In this document: in pieces, positions 13,326 to 24,576 of the stretch
Layout: the number at the start of each line of letters is the position of its first letter
How positions within the stretch are numbered: position 1 is the first letter of the stretch
From: Coenobita brevimanus
Lineage: Eukaryota; Arthropoda; Malacostraca; Decapoda; Coenobitidae
DNA length: 64,000 nucleotides
Direction: 5' to 3'
Assembly: GCA_032717465.1 (NCBI GenBank)
Contig: CM064681.1
Span: forward strand, 9,301,832 to 9,365,831
Notes under the pieces: generated by a model
What the model was told of the DNA's origin: nothing
Databases searched by the model: none
The model's input: the letters and a program-made list of their open reading frames with translations, nothing else
Translations under genes and position numbers: made by a program

Positions 13326-14255
13326 GATTGGCTGTATTGATTTTAACCATGTTTTCAGTGTCATTCTTCCTTCATGCTTTCCCCTCTGTTCTCTTCGTTA
13401 TCAATATTCCCTGCCCCTCCTTTCTCAAACAGTCCGTCTTACGCCTTGCACTGCCACTGTCATTTTCTCTTCGTAAATTCCCAAACTAATTTTCTCTTAA
13501 ACTCTTGCCTTCTTCATTTTCATCTTCCCTTTAATTTCCTTCCCCGTTCTACAACTCTTCATTTTTCCTCAGTTACTCCCCTGCACCACATATTCCAATC
13601 CTCATCTTCTCTTACCGCGCTACCTCCTTTCCTTTCATCAATACTAGAGTTCTTTGATATGTTTCTTCAATCACCTTCCTTTCACATATTTCCACATCAG
13701 TCTTCTCTCTCTTCTCGCTATCTTTCTTACCTTTTCCTTCCTACACCACAATCCTTTACACCTTGCATCATCATTATCATTTTTCCTTCGTATTTTGCCA
13801 TGCCACTCCCCTCTGAATTACTATTTTCTCCCCGTCCTCCTCTCATCCTCTCCCACTCATCACAGCTTACTGTGTATACATTTTACTAAGTTCACCCTTT
13901 TGTAATTTTTCCAAGTCTTTTTCTCTTTTTTTTTTATCACTCTGAGGCTCCTATTAATCACTTTGGGCTGAATAATATCTCTTCTACTTTATTCTCTATA
14001 TTCATTTGCATTGTGCGCTTTTCTCGTGTCTTCCTCCTTTTTTTTACTTCTTTTCCTTTCACAGTCATTCCCTATTCTCCTCACCATCTCCCATTTCTCA
14101 TCCACCCCTTTCGCCCCTTCTCCTCACCTTCTCCTAATCCTCCTCCACTTTGCCAGTTTTTTCTTTCCATATTCTATCGTTCCTCACCAGTTTTCTTTCC
14201 GTCGTACCGTTCTCTCTTGCTCTTTTGTTTTTTTTTTTCCCTCACACCTGCACTT
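13326..14255. repeat. Pyrimidine-rich block
   Basis: About 0.9 kb dominated by C and T on the plus strand, with no fixed repeat unit. Overlapping open frames of up to 171 codons in several frames reflect the shortage of stop codons in pyrimidine DNA. Confidence 0.75.
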
Positions 14256-14334
14256 GGTAGCACAGGGGCGTATTGTGTTGGGTCCTCTCTGTTTATTTGT
14301 CTGTGTTTCAGTTTGTGAGTCAACAGTACTACTC

Positions 14335-14650
14335 AAAAACAGTTTGGATTCGATTTGAACCACACCTAGTAGAAGGGCTGAGGGTCATGCAAGGGGGACG
14401 TGTTTCGATTTTCAAAATTATAAGTCCTGAGTTAAGATCACATGGGATGTGTGTTCGTGTGTTAGCAATGTAACTCAAACAGTTCTGACCGGATTTGGAC
14501 CGAACTCGGTGGAAGGGTTGAAGGTCAGACATGGATGAAACAAACTGATTTTGAGAGCAGTAAAACAAAGAGCAAGGTCATCTGAAAAACGTCTGACCCG
14601 ATTTGAAACAAACTTGGCGAAACGGTTGAAGGTCAGACAAGGATACTGCG
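14335..14650 (+). repeat. Three-copy degenerate tandem repeat
   Basis: Units begin near 14335, 14476 and 14583. Each contains a GATTTGRACCRAACT-like word (14350, 14490, 14599), then GGTGGAAGGGTTGAAGGTCA or a close variant, then CAAGGAT. Spacing is 140 and about 108 bp. No coding or RNA gene is evident. Confidence 0.75.
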
Positions 14651-14799
14651 ATTCCAATCTGAGAAAAATCGGTCAACGACCAAATGACTGGGTCAGGATA
14701 AAGATCCGGGCCATTGAACAATTGTTGGCGCAAGTTGCACTCTCCGAATGCTGCTTCTTGTTTCCGATGGCATTTTCCTCTCCCAGTTATTTTAGATTC

Positions 14800-15430
14800 T
14801 GCTATAATATCTCTTAATCCAAGTCTACCCCTCATTTCTCACCTCTCAATCCTCTTTTCTATTCCTCCTCACCATTTTTCTTCCTGTTTTCAAAATTATC
14901 TTCTCGTGTCTATTGTGTTCTTTTCCCTTTCCTCCTATCCTCATCTTTCAATCATTCTCTCCCTCCATATCCTCATACTTTTCGTTCTAGCCTTTTTTTT
15001 TTTTCTTTCCTTCCTTCTTCTTATTTTCTTCTCAGCTTGTACCGTATTTCATTTTTATTTCATCTCTCCACTTCTTTTCTCCTGCTCATTTCCTCTCCTC
15101 CTCCAAACTCATGACCACCTGGTGCGATGCTAAAATTGCTGCCGAGGTGAAGGTGCATCAACATCTATTTTTCATCTTGGGGGGAATTAAATTGGGGAGA
15201 CGGACGAAGAGAGGGGGAGAGAGAGGGGGAGAGGGAGGGTAGGAGGAGTGGGGGAGGGAGGGTAGGAGGAGTGGGGGAGGGAGGGGGCACTCAGGATGCG
15301 ACAGATGTGCCCTTCCATTCCATCCCTTCCCTTCCCTTCTCTCCCTTTCCTTTTATTTATATATATATTTACCCTCTCCCCTCCTTTTCCTCCTCCCATA
15401 ACATTTTCCCTCCGCCCCCCCCCCCCCAAA
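14800..15430. repeat. Alternating pyrimidine and purine blocks
   Basis: Pyrimidine-rich 14800-15115; G-rich purine 15190-15290 with a duplicated GGGTAGGAGGAGTGGGGGAG; pyrimidine 15300-15415; then a C run of about 14 and an A run of about 12 (15414-15439). The strand asymmetry flips twice in 250 bp. Confidence 0.75.
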
Positions 15431-15439
15431 AAAAAAAAA

Positions 15440-15570
15440 GCTTAATGGATTCCAAACACATAAACGCGGTCGGATTTGCAATTTTAAACAGTTTACAGAA
15501 GATCGTGAACGGCCCCGTCTCGCCAGCCCCTCCTCATTGGCCTGACGTCTTGCTCCAGGAGGGGTTGATG
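15440..15570. other. Non-repetitive GC-rich island
   Basis: Unique sequence of about 130 bp between simple repeats. It contains TTAATGGATTCC, TCATTGGCC (CCAAT box on the minus strand) and TGACGTC (CRE-like). Candidate regulatory DNA by inference only. Confidence 0.3.
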
Positions 15571-15658
15571 GGGTTGTGAGGGGGGGTTGTGGGGGTGATT
15601 GACGAGCCGGGGTGGATGTGCATGGATGGCTGAGTAATTGTGGAGAATTTTTAGGTGT

Positions 15659-16240
<582 letters not shown>

Positions 16241-16244
16241 ACTC

Positions 16245-16315
16245 CTTCAGCCTAGGACGTCTTTTGTTTTATTTTATATCTCCAGACGATTTCAGTCACC
16301 TCAAGAAGGATCCTA
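16245..16315 (+). repeat. Family D unit
   Basis: AATAACTCCTTCAGC is followed 30 bp later by CCAGACGATTTCAGTCACCT and AAGAAGGATCC, the family D order (ACTCCTTCAG, then CCAGACGATTT, then AAGAAGGATCC). Confidence 0.7.
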
Positions 16316-16439
16316 ATTACCGAAGAGCTTTAAATATTATTACGTTTCATTCCTATTATTCGATAAGGGTCCCCCAAGCTTAATAATATCGTCTTGAAAT
16401 ATCATGAGCAAAATACAGAATGAGTATGGCTGTGTTACT

Positions 16440-16880
16440 GAATATGTATGGAGAGAATGCACTAGGTTACATCATTCTCTGCTGGATATAAAGGCTTCCA
16501 TAGCACCCTCCAGTTTTCTTCCTTGAGTCATCCACTATCCACCGATTTTTCATGATGCGTTTCTTTTCTGTCACAGGGCTAAGGTACATAAAATCTGCCA
16601 CCATTTCCAGTCTTTCATCATTATACTGGGATTTACCTTCTATCGCAACAGCCATCACTTAACTCTCATTTACGTTCACGTTTACACTTCGTTGCTCACA
16701 AACATTTACAAAACCAGCGTGCAAGTTCCATTCACCTTTAGCAAACAGCGTTGCATCATTTGCATACATTAGCCTATCTCTCACCCATACATCACCAGCT
16801 GCAACCCTCTTCCGTCAGTCATGCTTGCTTTGACCTTTCTCACAGCCCCACCCTGATATAAAATGAACAGCTAAAGGGAC
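16440..16880 (-). pseudogene. Decayed LINE reverse transcriptase, second clade (relic 2)
   Basis: Minus-strand translation gives, in one frame, LFILYQGGAVRKVKAS (family LFNLYMDGVVREVKA). After a frameshift comes a block around LMYANDATLFAKGEWNL (16740-16785), then FVNVCEQRSVNVNVNES, a stop, and a last block DERLEMVADFMYLSPV (family RLEMVDDFIYLGSV). This covers the RT palm and its C-terminal side. The catalytic box reads YAND, with the first Asp replaced by Asn, and there are several stops. Nothing functional remains. The same clade is seen at 8.0-8.96 kb. Confidence 0.8.
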
Positions 16881-17248
16881 ACCACACATCTTTCTCTTCA
16901 ATGCTTTCTGAATCAAGCACTCATCCATCCATCAGTTCCTTCAGATACTTCACGTCCATTATGTTAACTCGTGGCCAAAATCTTAATTCCTCCGTTTTCA
17001 CCCAATAATACATGATTTCCTGAGCCACAAACGCAATCCACGACTCAATCTTTCCCACTGTCGCTTTCCACTACATTACCTGCCTTATCGTAAATACTGA
17101 TCCACACATTTCCTACTACTCGGGAAATCATACCGTGAATTTTCTTTCTTTACCTTCTCTGTGCACCGCCAGACTCGAGGTAAATCATTGCATCTCTCTT
17201 TTAGCTATGTTTAACAGATTTTAGATTAATATTCCCATTTATGAAAAC

Positions 17249-17250
17249 GC

Positions 17251-17285
<35 letters not shown>

Positions 17286-17345
17286 ATGATAATGACGATG
17301 TTGAGAGTAATAATAAAAGTAATAATAATAATAATAATAATAATT
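17249..17345. repeat. Trinucleotide repeats (CTG)n, (GAT)n, (AAT)n
   Basis: CTG x8 at 17249-17273 is followed by interrupted GAT/GGT triplets and AAT x8 at 17321-17345. Confidence 0.9.
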
Positions 17346-17349
17346 AAAA

Positions 17350-17755
17350 TCTCTCTCACTTGTTTCTATTTTGCCATTTCCACCATTCCGTTCTCCAGTT
17401 CGCATTCGACATGTCGCATCCTTTTTACAAAAGCTTAGATTTCCATTTTTTACATTTTTTATTATTATTATTTTTTTTAGTCATTCATTAATTCTTTTTA
17501 AATCATTTCGTTTTGTCCCTCTTACATTCAATTAAGCTATTCTTTCATTCACGCCAATTACTTAGATTTAACCTCATCTGCAATTTTTACTTCCGTATCT
17601 GACCATCCTCTTCTTATTTTTTTACCTGACATACTTGCAACATCTGACATATCTTTACCAATTCCACGTAATTCCCACGTCATGTCTACTAAAACAATTT
17701 AAAGTCCAATCCTTTGTTTATTGTTTCTAGGGCATTTTTTCCCTCATATTAATAA
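17350..17755. other. AT-rich unique DNA, nothing recognised
   Basis: Pyrimidine-leaning, AT-rich sequence with a short TTA run near 17461-17478. No gene, RNA or transposon feature seen. Confidence 0.5.
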
Positions 17756-17757
17756 AT

Positions 17758-17759
<2 letters not shown>

Positions 17760-17809
<50 letters not shown>
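17760..17809. repeat. (CT)n microsatellite
   Basis: Perfect CT array of about 25 units. Confidence 0.97.
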
Positions 17810-17812
<3 letters not shown>

Positions 17813-18260
17813 TTTATATTCCTCCACTCTGAACAACCCTACACATTTTTCCCCCCAAATTTCACCTTACATACCATCGTTATTTGATTACAAGCCCTGA
17901 ACAGCACAACTCAGCATCCTTCTTTCAGCCAGAAGGAAACAATCCAACTTTCCAAACTTATTTTACCTCTGAGCAGTATCACGGATTGCAAGTAATGATT
18001 TTGTTATTAAGGCATTTGGTACGAAAAGACGGAGGTTATATCACGAAAGTACAGTGGAGGAAACAGATAATGGTGGAAAAAGTACAGCTGTATGGTGAAG
18101 GCTGCGTAAAGTTGTTAGTGATGGAAATAAATGCTTTTTTTCTGGTTTATGTACCCCTTGCATATTTTTTATTTATTTATTTTTTTGTTATAAAGGAGAG
18201 CTCGTTTCATGGAGGCGACGTTGCTATGTTAATGGTTGCTTGTGGGGGTCGGGGAGCATA
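17810..18260. other. Unique DNA with a 125-codon frame, no domain
   Basis: The plus frame 17884-18261 is open, but its C-terminal part is a hydrophobic run encoded by T-rich sequence (LVYVPLAYFLFIYFFVI). There is no known domain and no supporting context. I do not call it a gene; a single unspliced exon cannot be fully excluded. Confidence 0.35.
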
Positions 18261-18261
18261 G

Positions 18262-18530
18262 TTATTCCTCAGTCCAATTGAGGTGGGAATGAGGGTCAGG
18301 ATGAAGATGATATAAACGACAAGTAGTAGTTGGTTTCCTGATTAGTCACATAAACATTCTGAAGGACCGGATTTTCTACCTGGGAGGCTTAAGCTGCGAA
18401 CTCTCACAAGGAACCAACCCCGCAAGAGAAAGTCCACCTCCCAAATCGTGACGTGGGTGGGGCTCGAACACTGGACTCCGCGATCTTAAGGTGCGCTGCC
18501 TACCCAACTAACCACGGTGCCTCCAAGGTT
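18262..18530 (-). mobile_element. tRNA-derived SINE, second family
   Basis: Read on the minus strand, the head has GTGGTTAGTTGGGTAGGCAG (A-box region, about 18497-18516) and GTGTTCGAGCCCCACCCACG (B box, 18452-18471) at tRNA spacing. The acceptor arm does not pair and unrelated sequence follows (GGAGGTGGACTTTCTCTTGC), so this is a SINE rather than a tRNA gene. The 3' limit near 18262 is approximate; no poly(A) tail is seen. Its body is unlike family S. Confidence 0.7.
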
Positions 18531-18839
18531 GTGGTATTGTTATGCAAAGATAATGGTTCTGATTTCAAAGGTGAGTGGGAATATACAGTGGAAAATGTGT
18601 TGGTGCGTAATTGTGGATTCAGTTTCTATCTGTGCATGTGGAAGGGTGACTGAAATTTAACTGTGAGTACCTAGGGATATGAGGTATAATGTCACACTGA
18701 GGTAAGGTGAAGGGAGGTTCTGATTAATAGTAAAAAATGTGGTGCAGCGATGATTGTGACTTTTAGCGTTAGATTTAATAGTCGTTTACTGATATAGGTG
18801 ATTTTATTAGTGAGGCAAGTTCCAAAGTATGATTGCAGT

Positions 18840-18929
<90 letters not shown>
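18840..18929. repeat. Compound (CT)n(CA)n microsatellite
   Basis: About 15 CT units (18840-18870) joined to about 29 CA units (18871-18929). Confidence 0.97.
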
Positions 18930-18931
<2 letters not shown>

Positions 18932-19039
18932 CTGCGTTCTTCCTACGACGTCAGAGAGCATAATGATATTCAGTTTCAACATCGTCATCGGTGAACTGAT
19001 CAAACCCGAAATCACAGTGGCTCGAAATTCATCCATGCG

Positions 19040-19410
19040 TGCTCTCTCTCTCTCTCTCTGTTCCCCTTTCTCTCCACCCCTCCACTCCTCCCTCCCCTCT
19101 TTCTCTTCCTCCCTGACCCTCCCTCTTGCCTCTCTCTCTCCTCTCTTGTCCCTCGTACACGTGTGCCTATTCTTGTATTAATATTTGCTTGCGGATATTT
19201 TTGGATGCGCTCCCTCTGTGTTGCATAGCATATGTTGAAAGAAGAGGGAAGGGGAAAGGGGGAGGAGGGAAACAGAGAATAAATGGAAGGAGAAGCAGGG
19301 AAAGAGAGGCAGAAGGCACATGAGGGTACCTGGAGAGAAGAATGAGAAGCGTGAAGATGGGGGCGCCGGAGGAAAACGAAAGAAAACGAGAGGAGGGGGA
19401 CAGAGAGGCA
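19040..19410. repeat. Pyrimidine block then purine block
   Basis: CTCTCC-rich sequence at 19040-19160, a short unique link, then AGGGAAAGGGGGAGGAGGG-type purine sequence at 19228-19410. The strand asymmetry inverts across about 70 bp. Confidence 0.7.
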
Positions 19411-19449
19411 ATAAGATAATTATGGCAATGAAAGAAAATAATTATGTGG

Positions 19450-19625
19450 CTTAACTCCTTCAGTCCGGAAGTATATTTTTTTCTTAATACTGATATCACC
19501 AGACGATGTTATTCAACTTAGGATTATCATTTTTACTTTAACTGGAGGTCATGGCTCTAACCATGAATCCTTCCATTATAAGAGATCTCCCTTGAGCTAA
19601 ATATAATCGTCAGGAGGTAGCAAGA
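19450..19625. repeat. Family D units, two orientations
   Basis: Plus: TTAACTCCTTCAGTCCGGAA, then ACCAGACGATGTTATTCAAC (19498-19517). Minus-type: TATAATCGTCAGGAGGTAGC (19602-19621). The two lie within 110 bp. Confidence 0.65.
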
Positions 19626-19629
19626 ATAT

Positions 19630-20500
19630 CTACATTATAATGATTCGATTTCTGTATGTTTGTTGCTTTGTTATCGTAACTGCAAAACCGGCGCATGTAG
19701 TGCGGATCTATCTAGCTTATAATGATCCGTTTTCTGTATGTTTGTTGGTCTGTCCATTTGTTACCGTACCACACCAATAAACGGCGCATTATAACGCAAT
19801 TTTTGTCAAAGCAAGGTACCGCTAAAATGCTCTAACTTGAAGAATAAAACAATTTTCAATCCAATTGGGCCGCCGGTTCCAGAGTTATGACTTATTTCTG
19901 GCCTTTTGACATCGAGCGGCGTCGGCGGCCCTTAGACGGATCATTTTCTTTGTGGCATTGAAGTTACTGTAACAGCCTTTTTGACACCGGGCGGAAAGGC
20001 CGCCTTAAGCGTGTTTTTGTTAGAGTAAGGTACCGTTAAAATATTCTAACTTGAAAAATAAAACAATTTCCAGGCCAATCGGGCCACCGGTTCCCAAGTT
20101 ATGACTAATTTCTGGCCTTTTGTTTCAAATTTAGTATTTTAGTGCAAGTGGGTTGGATTCGTTCTTGGTCTGGCGTTGAAATTACCAGCTTATCCCCTCT
20201 CGCCTCTCCTCCTTCCTTGCACTCCTAAAATAGTATTGTATTATGGTATGGTATAATCTATAATACAATGATACGATTTCTGTACGTTCGTTGGTTTGTT
20301 GGTTTCTCTGTTACAGTAACAGCAAAAACGGTGTATGCAGTGAAAATTTTTGTTATAGTAAGGTACCGTTCTAACATGAAGAATAAAACTATTTTCAGTC
20401 CAATCGGGCCACCAGTTCCCGAGTTATGACTCATTTCTGAAGACAGGAAGTGACTTGATATCGAGCAGAGGCCGCCGAAAGCGGCCTCTCAGAGAGTATA
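19630..20500 (+). repeat. Three-unit degenerate tandem repeat with GC hairpins
   Basis: Three related units centred at about 19.83, 20.07 and 20.39 kb share GTAAGGTACCGTTAAAAT-like and TCTAACTTGAAGAATAAAAC words, followed by CCAATCGGGCCACCGGTTCC and GAGTTATGACT. Units 1 and 3 also share TACGATTTCTGTACGTTCGT-like heads. GC-rich inverted repeats follow the units: 20467-20489 forms a 9-bp perfect stem (AGAGGCCGC/GCGGCCTCT) with loop CGAAA, and GGCGG-AAAGG-CCGCC lies near 19990. The repeat looks like a satellite or non-autonomous transposon unit of unknown class. Confidence 0.7.
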
Positions 20501-20689
20501 CTGTAGATCGACATTGTGAAGAGGATAGTATGTTGGGTGCTATGAAAGAATAAAACACAGGTAGCTTATCTGAACTTCTCTTGCAGTGTCTGTATTTCTT
20601 TTCCACACTGAACAGATAGCATTTCTAGATCTCATACTTTCATGCTTCATTTAATCATCTCAATTCAGAGACAACTCTTGAGCTATATT

Positions 20690-21010
20690 CTGACTAACAC
20701 CAGACGATTTTATTCAGATAAGAGCAAATCGTAGAGCACTAACAGTGTAATTCCTTCATTACTAATAGTCCTTTCCTGGTCGGGCAACTCTGGTTTCGTT
20801 CCAGTTACCTTCAGACTATTTTATTCAGCCGACTGAGTCACAGGACACTGAGTAATTCGGGTAGATTAATTGCCACATCTGCTGCTGACATTAAGTTCTC
20901 CTCTGAGGGCAATTTCAGGACAAACCTCCCAGCTACATTTTTTTTTTTTTTTTTGGTCAAGATACAACTTAAGTATTTTCATCAGCTTAAGAAGGATCTC
21001 TAGAGCAATA
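20690..21010 (+). repeat. Family D cluster (three units)
   Basis: Cores at 20698-20718 (ACCAGACGATTTTATTCAGA), about 20809-20830 (TTCAGACTATTTTATTCAGC) and about 20965-21000 (ATTTTCATCAGCTTAAGAAGG followed by ATC), with a T run at 20938-20954. Spacing is 110-150 bp. Confidence 0.65.
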
Positions 21011-21355
21011 TCAAAGGCCAATGCTGCCGAGGATCTCACTGTAGTAGAGGTTTTTTAAGAAAACTGTTTCGCTACGAGCGGTGTTCCCGATGCTAAACAA
21101 ATTAAATAAATAAATAAATGAGTAAAATAACAGATACTGCTGTAGGTACCAATAGTGTAATGTAAAGAATAAGCGTCTTTGGACTGAAAACGTTAAAAAA
21201 ACTCCAAAAACATCATACATCAAAACCGCTGGCGATCTCAAAGGAATAACCACATCAGTTCAGTTACACAGATAACTTAGAAATAATATGAAATTACGTG
21301 TTTTCACTTCAAACCTGTTTCCAAGGGGCAATATTACCCATCACTTATTATCAGT
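21011..21355. other. Unique AT-rich DNA, nothing recognised
   Basis: Non-repetitive apart from a short (AAAT)n near 21101-21119. No supportable gene. Confidence 0.5.
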
Positions 21356-21359
21356 TAAC

Positions 21360-21647
21360 TCATACTACACATAAGCCTCAGCGCTGGCAAGGAGCCAACA
21401 AGCGCGGGAGCTCTGTACCCTAGGTGGAACAGCTGCGACGTCCTCCCGGGAAACAAACCGCCTCATATTTCCCTGTACCTCGCCCTGGGATGGACCCTGG
21501 TGCAACCCAAGTGAGTCGCTGTTTACCATATAGGGGCGCTGGATGCATACATGTTGTATATATTATACTGTACCTGTAGGAGACAGCCACACAGAAGAAG
21601 TTGCTTACCTGCAGTCGACGGGTCTGTTCGGCCATGCAGACCGGGAC

Positions 21648-21676
<29 letters not shown>
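21360..21676 (+). mobile_element. Retroposon-like element with (AAC)n tail
   Basis: A compact GC-balanced block within AT-rich DNA, containing GACGTCCTCCCGGGAAACAA, ATTTCCCTGTACCTCGCCCT and a 3' end CAGACCGGGACTAAACAACA running into about 10 CAA units (21650-21677). Just before the tail, GGTCTG and CAGACC (21620-21645) form a 6-bp stem. The sharp composition change and the simple tail suggest a retroposed element. I see no clear tRNA A/B boxes; the 5' limit is a guess. Confidence 0.5.
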
Positions 21677-21678
<2 letters not shown>

Positions 21679-21689
21679 ATTGTCTTCAC

Positions 21690-21910
21690 CATCCCATAAC
21701 CCACAAATACCTGAATCCAATCAACACGCATCACAAAACTCAAACCTAACCCAAATGAACCCGCCGTGTACCTTGACCCAAAACATCATCTATCCGCACC
21801 CGCCAGCACCCGGATTCAGATTTATTCGCACGGCGGCCCTGCATATGGATGAGGGGGGAGAGGTGGGCCGTGTTTCTCTTGCTAGGACGGTCTTCAGGCT
21901 TAGTTAGGCA
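21690..21910. other. Non-repetitive GC-rich island
   Basis: Unique sequence between the (AAC)n tail and a purine block, containing ATTTATTCGCACGGCGGCCC and CTGCATATGGATGAGG. No exon is evident. Candidate regulatory DNA. Confidence 0.3.
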
Positions 21911-21929
21911 CATTGGTTTAATCTGATAC

Positions 21930-23345
21930 GGATCGCAGGGTGAAGGAAGGGGAGGGTGGAAGGTTTGGGGAGAGAGGGGAAGAGAGGGAAGGCATGGATG
22001 GTTGAAGAGTGGCAGGGAAGAGGGATGGAATGAAGAGATGAGGGAAGAAGATCGAAACGCTGGAGGAAGGAGGAAGATATGGATGGTTCAGAAGGATTTA
22101 TAGCTGAGACAAAGAAACAATAAAAAGCTGGAGTGGAAGAAACAAAGGGGAAAGGTGGAAGGGTGGGGAGATGGGGATGGTCGAGAAGAGGAGTAAGACT
22201 GACTGATGAGAGAAAAGGAAATTAATGAAACGCTAAGAAAAGGGGGAAATGTGAAAGAGAGGAGTGAAAGGTTAGAGACAAAAAAGGTATGGATGGCAGA
22301 TGATAGGAAAATGGAAGGGGAGAAAAATGAAAGAAGGAGACGACACGCCGAGACATGGATGGATGAGGAGAGGGAGGAGTGGGATGTGATGAGGGATGGA
22401 TGGTTGGGGAGAAGAAGAGGAGATGAGAGTAAAATGGAAGAAAGGAATGGAGTGCTGAGTCAAGTTGTAATAATGAAATACTGGGGTAAGGGACGGTGTG
22501 GATAGATAGGGAGAGAGGCTGAAAGGAGGGAAATGGGAGAAAAGATGAAAAGCTCAGAAGAGGGACTGAAGAGAGGATAGATGGAAGGGTAAAGTGAGAG
22601 GAATGAAAGGCTGGACTGCGGAGAATCCTGGAAGGCTTGAGAGAGAGGGTGGATGGTTAGTAAGATGGTTAAGTGAGCAAATGGAGAAAACAGACGAGAG
22701 CTGATATCGAGGGATGGAACTCTGAATCTGGCCGAAGGACTGTAGATGGAGGCTTGTGGATAAGATGAATAGACTTGGAGAAAAGACTTTGAAGCATAAG
22801 AAAGGATAATGGACGTTTAGGGAGGAGGAATAGGAGAAAGATTTGGGAATGGAAAAAATGACAGATGCTAATGAAAAAGCAGTAGAAGGAAACGCAGAGG
22901 AATAGTGATAAAAAAAAGTCTGGTATAGAGAGATGGGAATAGTGGTATGACAAAAGTTCAGAGGAATCACTAGGATAAAGGAAAACTAAAAAAAAAAAAA
23001 ACGAATAATAAATGTGTGAAGGTGGTAATCTGAGGAAGATGAGTCGAAAAGGAGAGGCTTATGGACAGGATGATGAGTAAGGATGAAAGAAAATACTGAA
23101 ATGGATCATAGGACAATGAATATTTGGCGAAGAGGGCTGGGGGTAAGAGCACAAACGTAAGAGTAATGGAAAGACTTTGGAATGAAAAACTAATAATGAG
23201 GAAATATTATGGAACAGAAGAGGGAACAATGAATGCATGGGGAAAAGGGGTAGGAGGAAGGTACTGAAATTGAAGAGGGTATAATTATAACCTTGGAAAG
23301 AAAGCATTACCACGCAGGCGCCTGTACTGAATCTCAGGTGAGAGA
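21930..23345. repeat. 1.4-kb purine-rich block
   Basis: Plus strand overwhelmingly A and G, with short degenerate words such as GGAGAAAAGATG, TGGATGG and GAATGAAAGGCTGGA. A loose 60-bp-scale recurrence (GAAACGCTGGAGGAAG near 22053, AAACGCTAAGAAAAGG near 22226, AAAAGCTGGAGTGGAAG near 22121) suggests an old minisatellite origin. Frames on both strands are artefacts. Confidence 0.75.
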
Positions 23346-23412
23346 AAAAAAATCATCTGGCGCTAGTTAAAAGGGAATCCTAGAATTGTCAAGACTATGA
23401 AAGAGCTAAGGT

Positions 23413-23415
<3 letters not shown>

Positions 23416-23493
<78 letters not shown>
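23416..23493. repeat. (GT)n microsatellite
   Basis: Perfect GT array of about 39 units. Confidence 0.98.
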
Positions 23494-23495
<2 letters not shown>

Positions 23496-23960
23496 CTTTT
23501 TACATATCCTTCACCTCCATCTATTACATGCAACAGAGGCAACTTCCCAACTATCAAGTTAAATAAGAGGCCCCAATCCCTTTTTATGGACTCCTCTGTA
23601 TATTTAGTAATTTAACCAACCAACAAAATCTGGACTTGAGAGTAAAAAGATGTTCTGTAAGACTAAAAGTTGTGAAAAGAAATTGTTTAAAAGGTTGCGT
23701 ATGTGAGAGGAGACTGGGCACTGATTGAGGGAGATGATAAGGTGATAAAATGATAAAGAATGAAGTGATCAAAATCCGACTGCAAGATATACAATTTAAA
23801 TGTTAAGACAGAAAGCAAATAAAGGGAAAAATGAACTAAAGGAAGTACAGGAAAATAAAGGCAGGTTGGAGACTGGTGGAGGAAATAGTATAGGAGGAAA
23901 TGTGGGGATGAAATATAAAATGGTTTTCATCAAATCAGTGCATACATTATTCTCTTTTGA
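23494..23960. other. Unique DNA, nothing recognised
   Basis: Purine-leaning non-repetitive sequence without supportable coding or RNA features. Confidence 0.5.
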
Positions 23961-23964
23961 GTTT

Positions 23965-24235
23965 CATCCAGCCTACGTCACATCAGTCTTTTTCTTCGCT
24001 TCCTACTCTTCGCTTCCTTACCCTCCCTTGCCAGTTTTCTTTTCTCGTATTTTCCTCACTCCAGCTCCTTTCCCTTTCTTTCACCTACTTCTCTTCAGTC
24101 CTATTCCTCCTCTCTTTCTCTTTCCTCCATCTCCTGTTCGTCACTCTTTATTTCCCCTTGTCCTTATACTTTTCCTCCCTCCTCGTGTCTCGCCCAACCC
24201 TGCTCCCTTCCTCCCCTCTTTCTCCCTCATCTAGT
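23965..24235. repeat. Pyrimidine-rich block
   Basis: C/T-dominated plus strand. It is followed about 60 bp later by a purine block (24296-24525), so the strand asymmetry inverts around 24.26 kb. Confidence 0.75.
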
Positions 24236-24295
24236 CTCCTCAATTATCCAATATTTGCATTTATGCTTGTCATTCTTAAAAGGGTCCCAAAGGAG

Positions 24296-24523
24296 AGTGG
24301 AAGGAGGGGACAGGAAGGAAGGGAAGGGAAGGGAAGGGAAGGGAAGGGAAGAGAGGGAAAGGGAGGAAAGGAAAGGGAGGGGAGGAAGGGAGGAGAGGGG
24401 AGGAAGGGAAGGGAGGAGAGGGGAGGAAGGGAAGGGAGAGGAGGCAAGGAGGGGGAAGAGAGAGAATGACGTGAGAGGGGGAAGCAAGGAAGGAAGAGGA
24501 AGTAATGAAATGGGACGAAAGTG

Positions 24524-24574
<51 letters not shown>
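24296..24574. repeat. (GGGAA)n-type purine block ending in (GA)n
   Basis: Pentamer GGGAA/GAAGG repeats at 24321-24352, then GGGAGGAAGG-type variants, then a perfect (GA)n array of about 23 units at 24529-24574. Confidence 0.9.

Positions 24575-24576
<2 letters not shown>

Noticed and set aside
17884..18261. 125-codon plus frame as a small membrane protein
   Set aside because: The hydrophobic segment is T-rich low-complexity translation, and no domain or context supports it.
18450..18530. Genuine tRNA gene
   Set aside because: A and B boxes are present but the acceptor arm does not pair and no terminator T run follows; non-tRNA sequence continues, so it is a SINE head.
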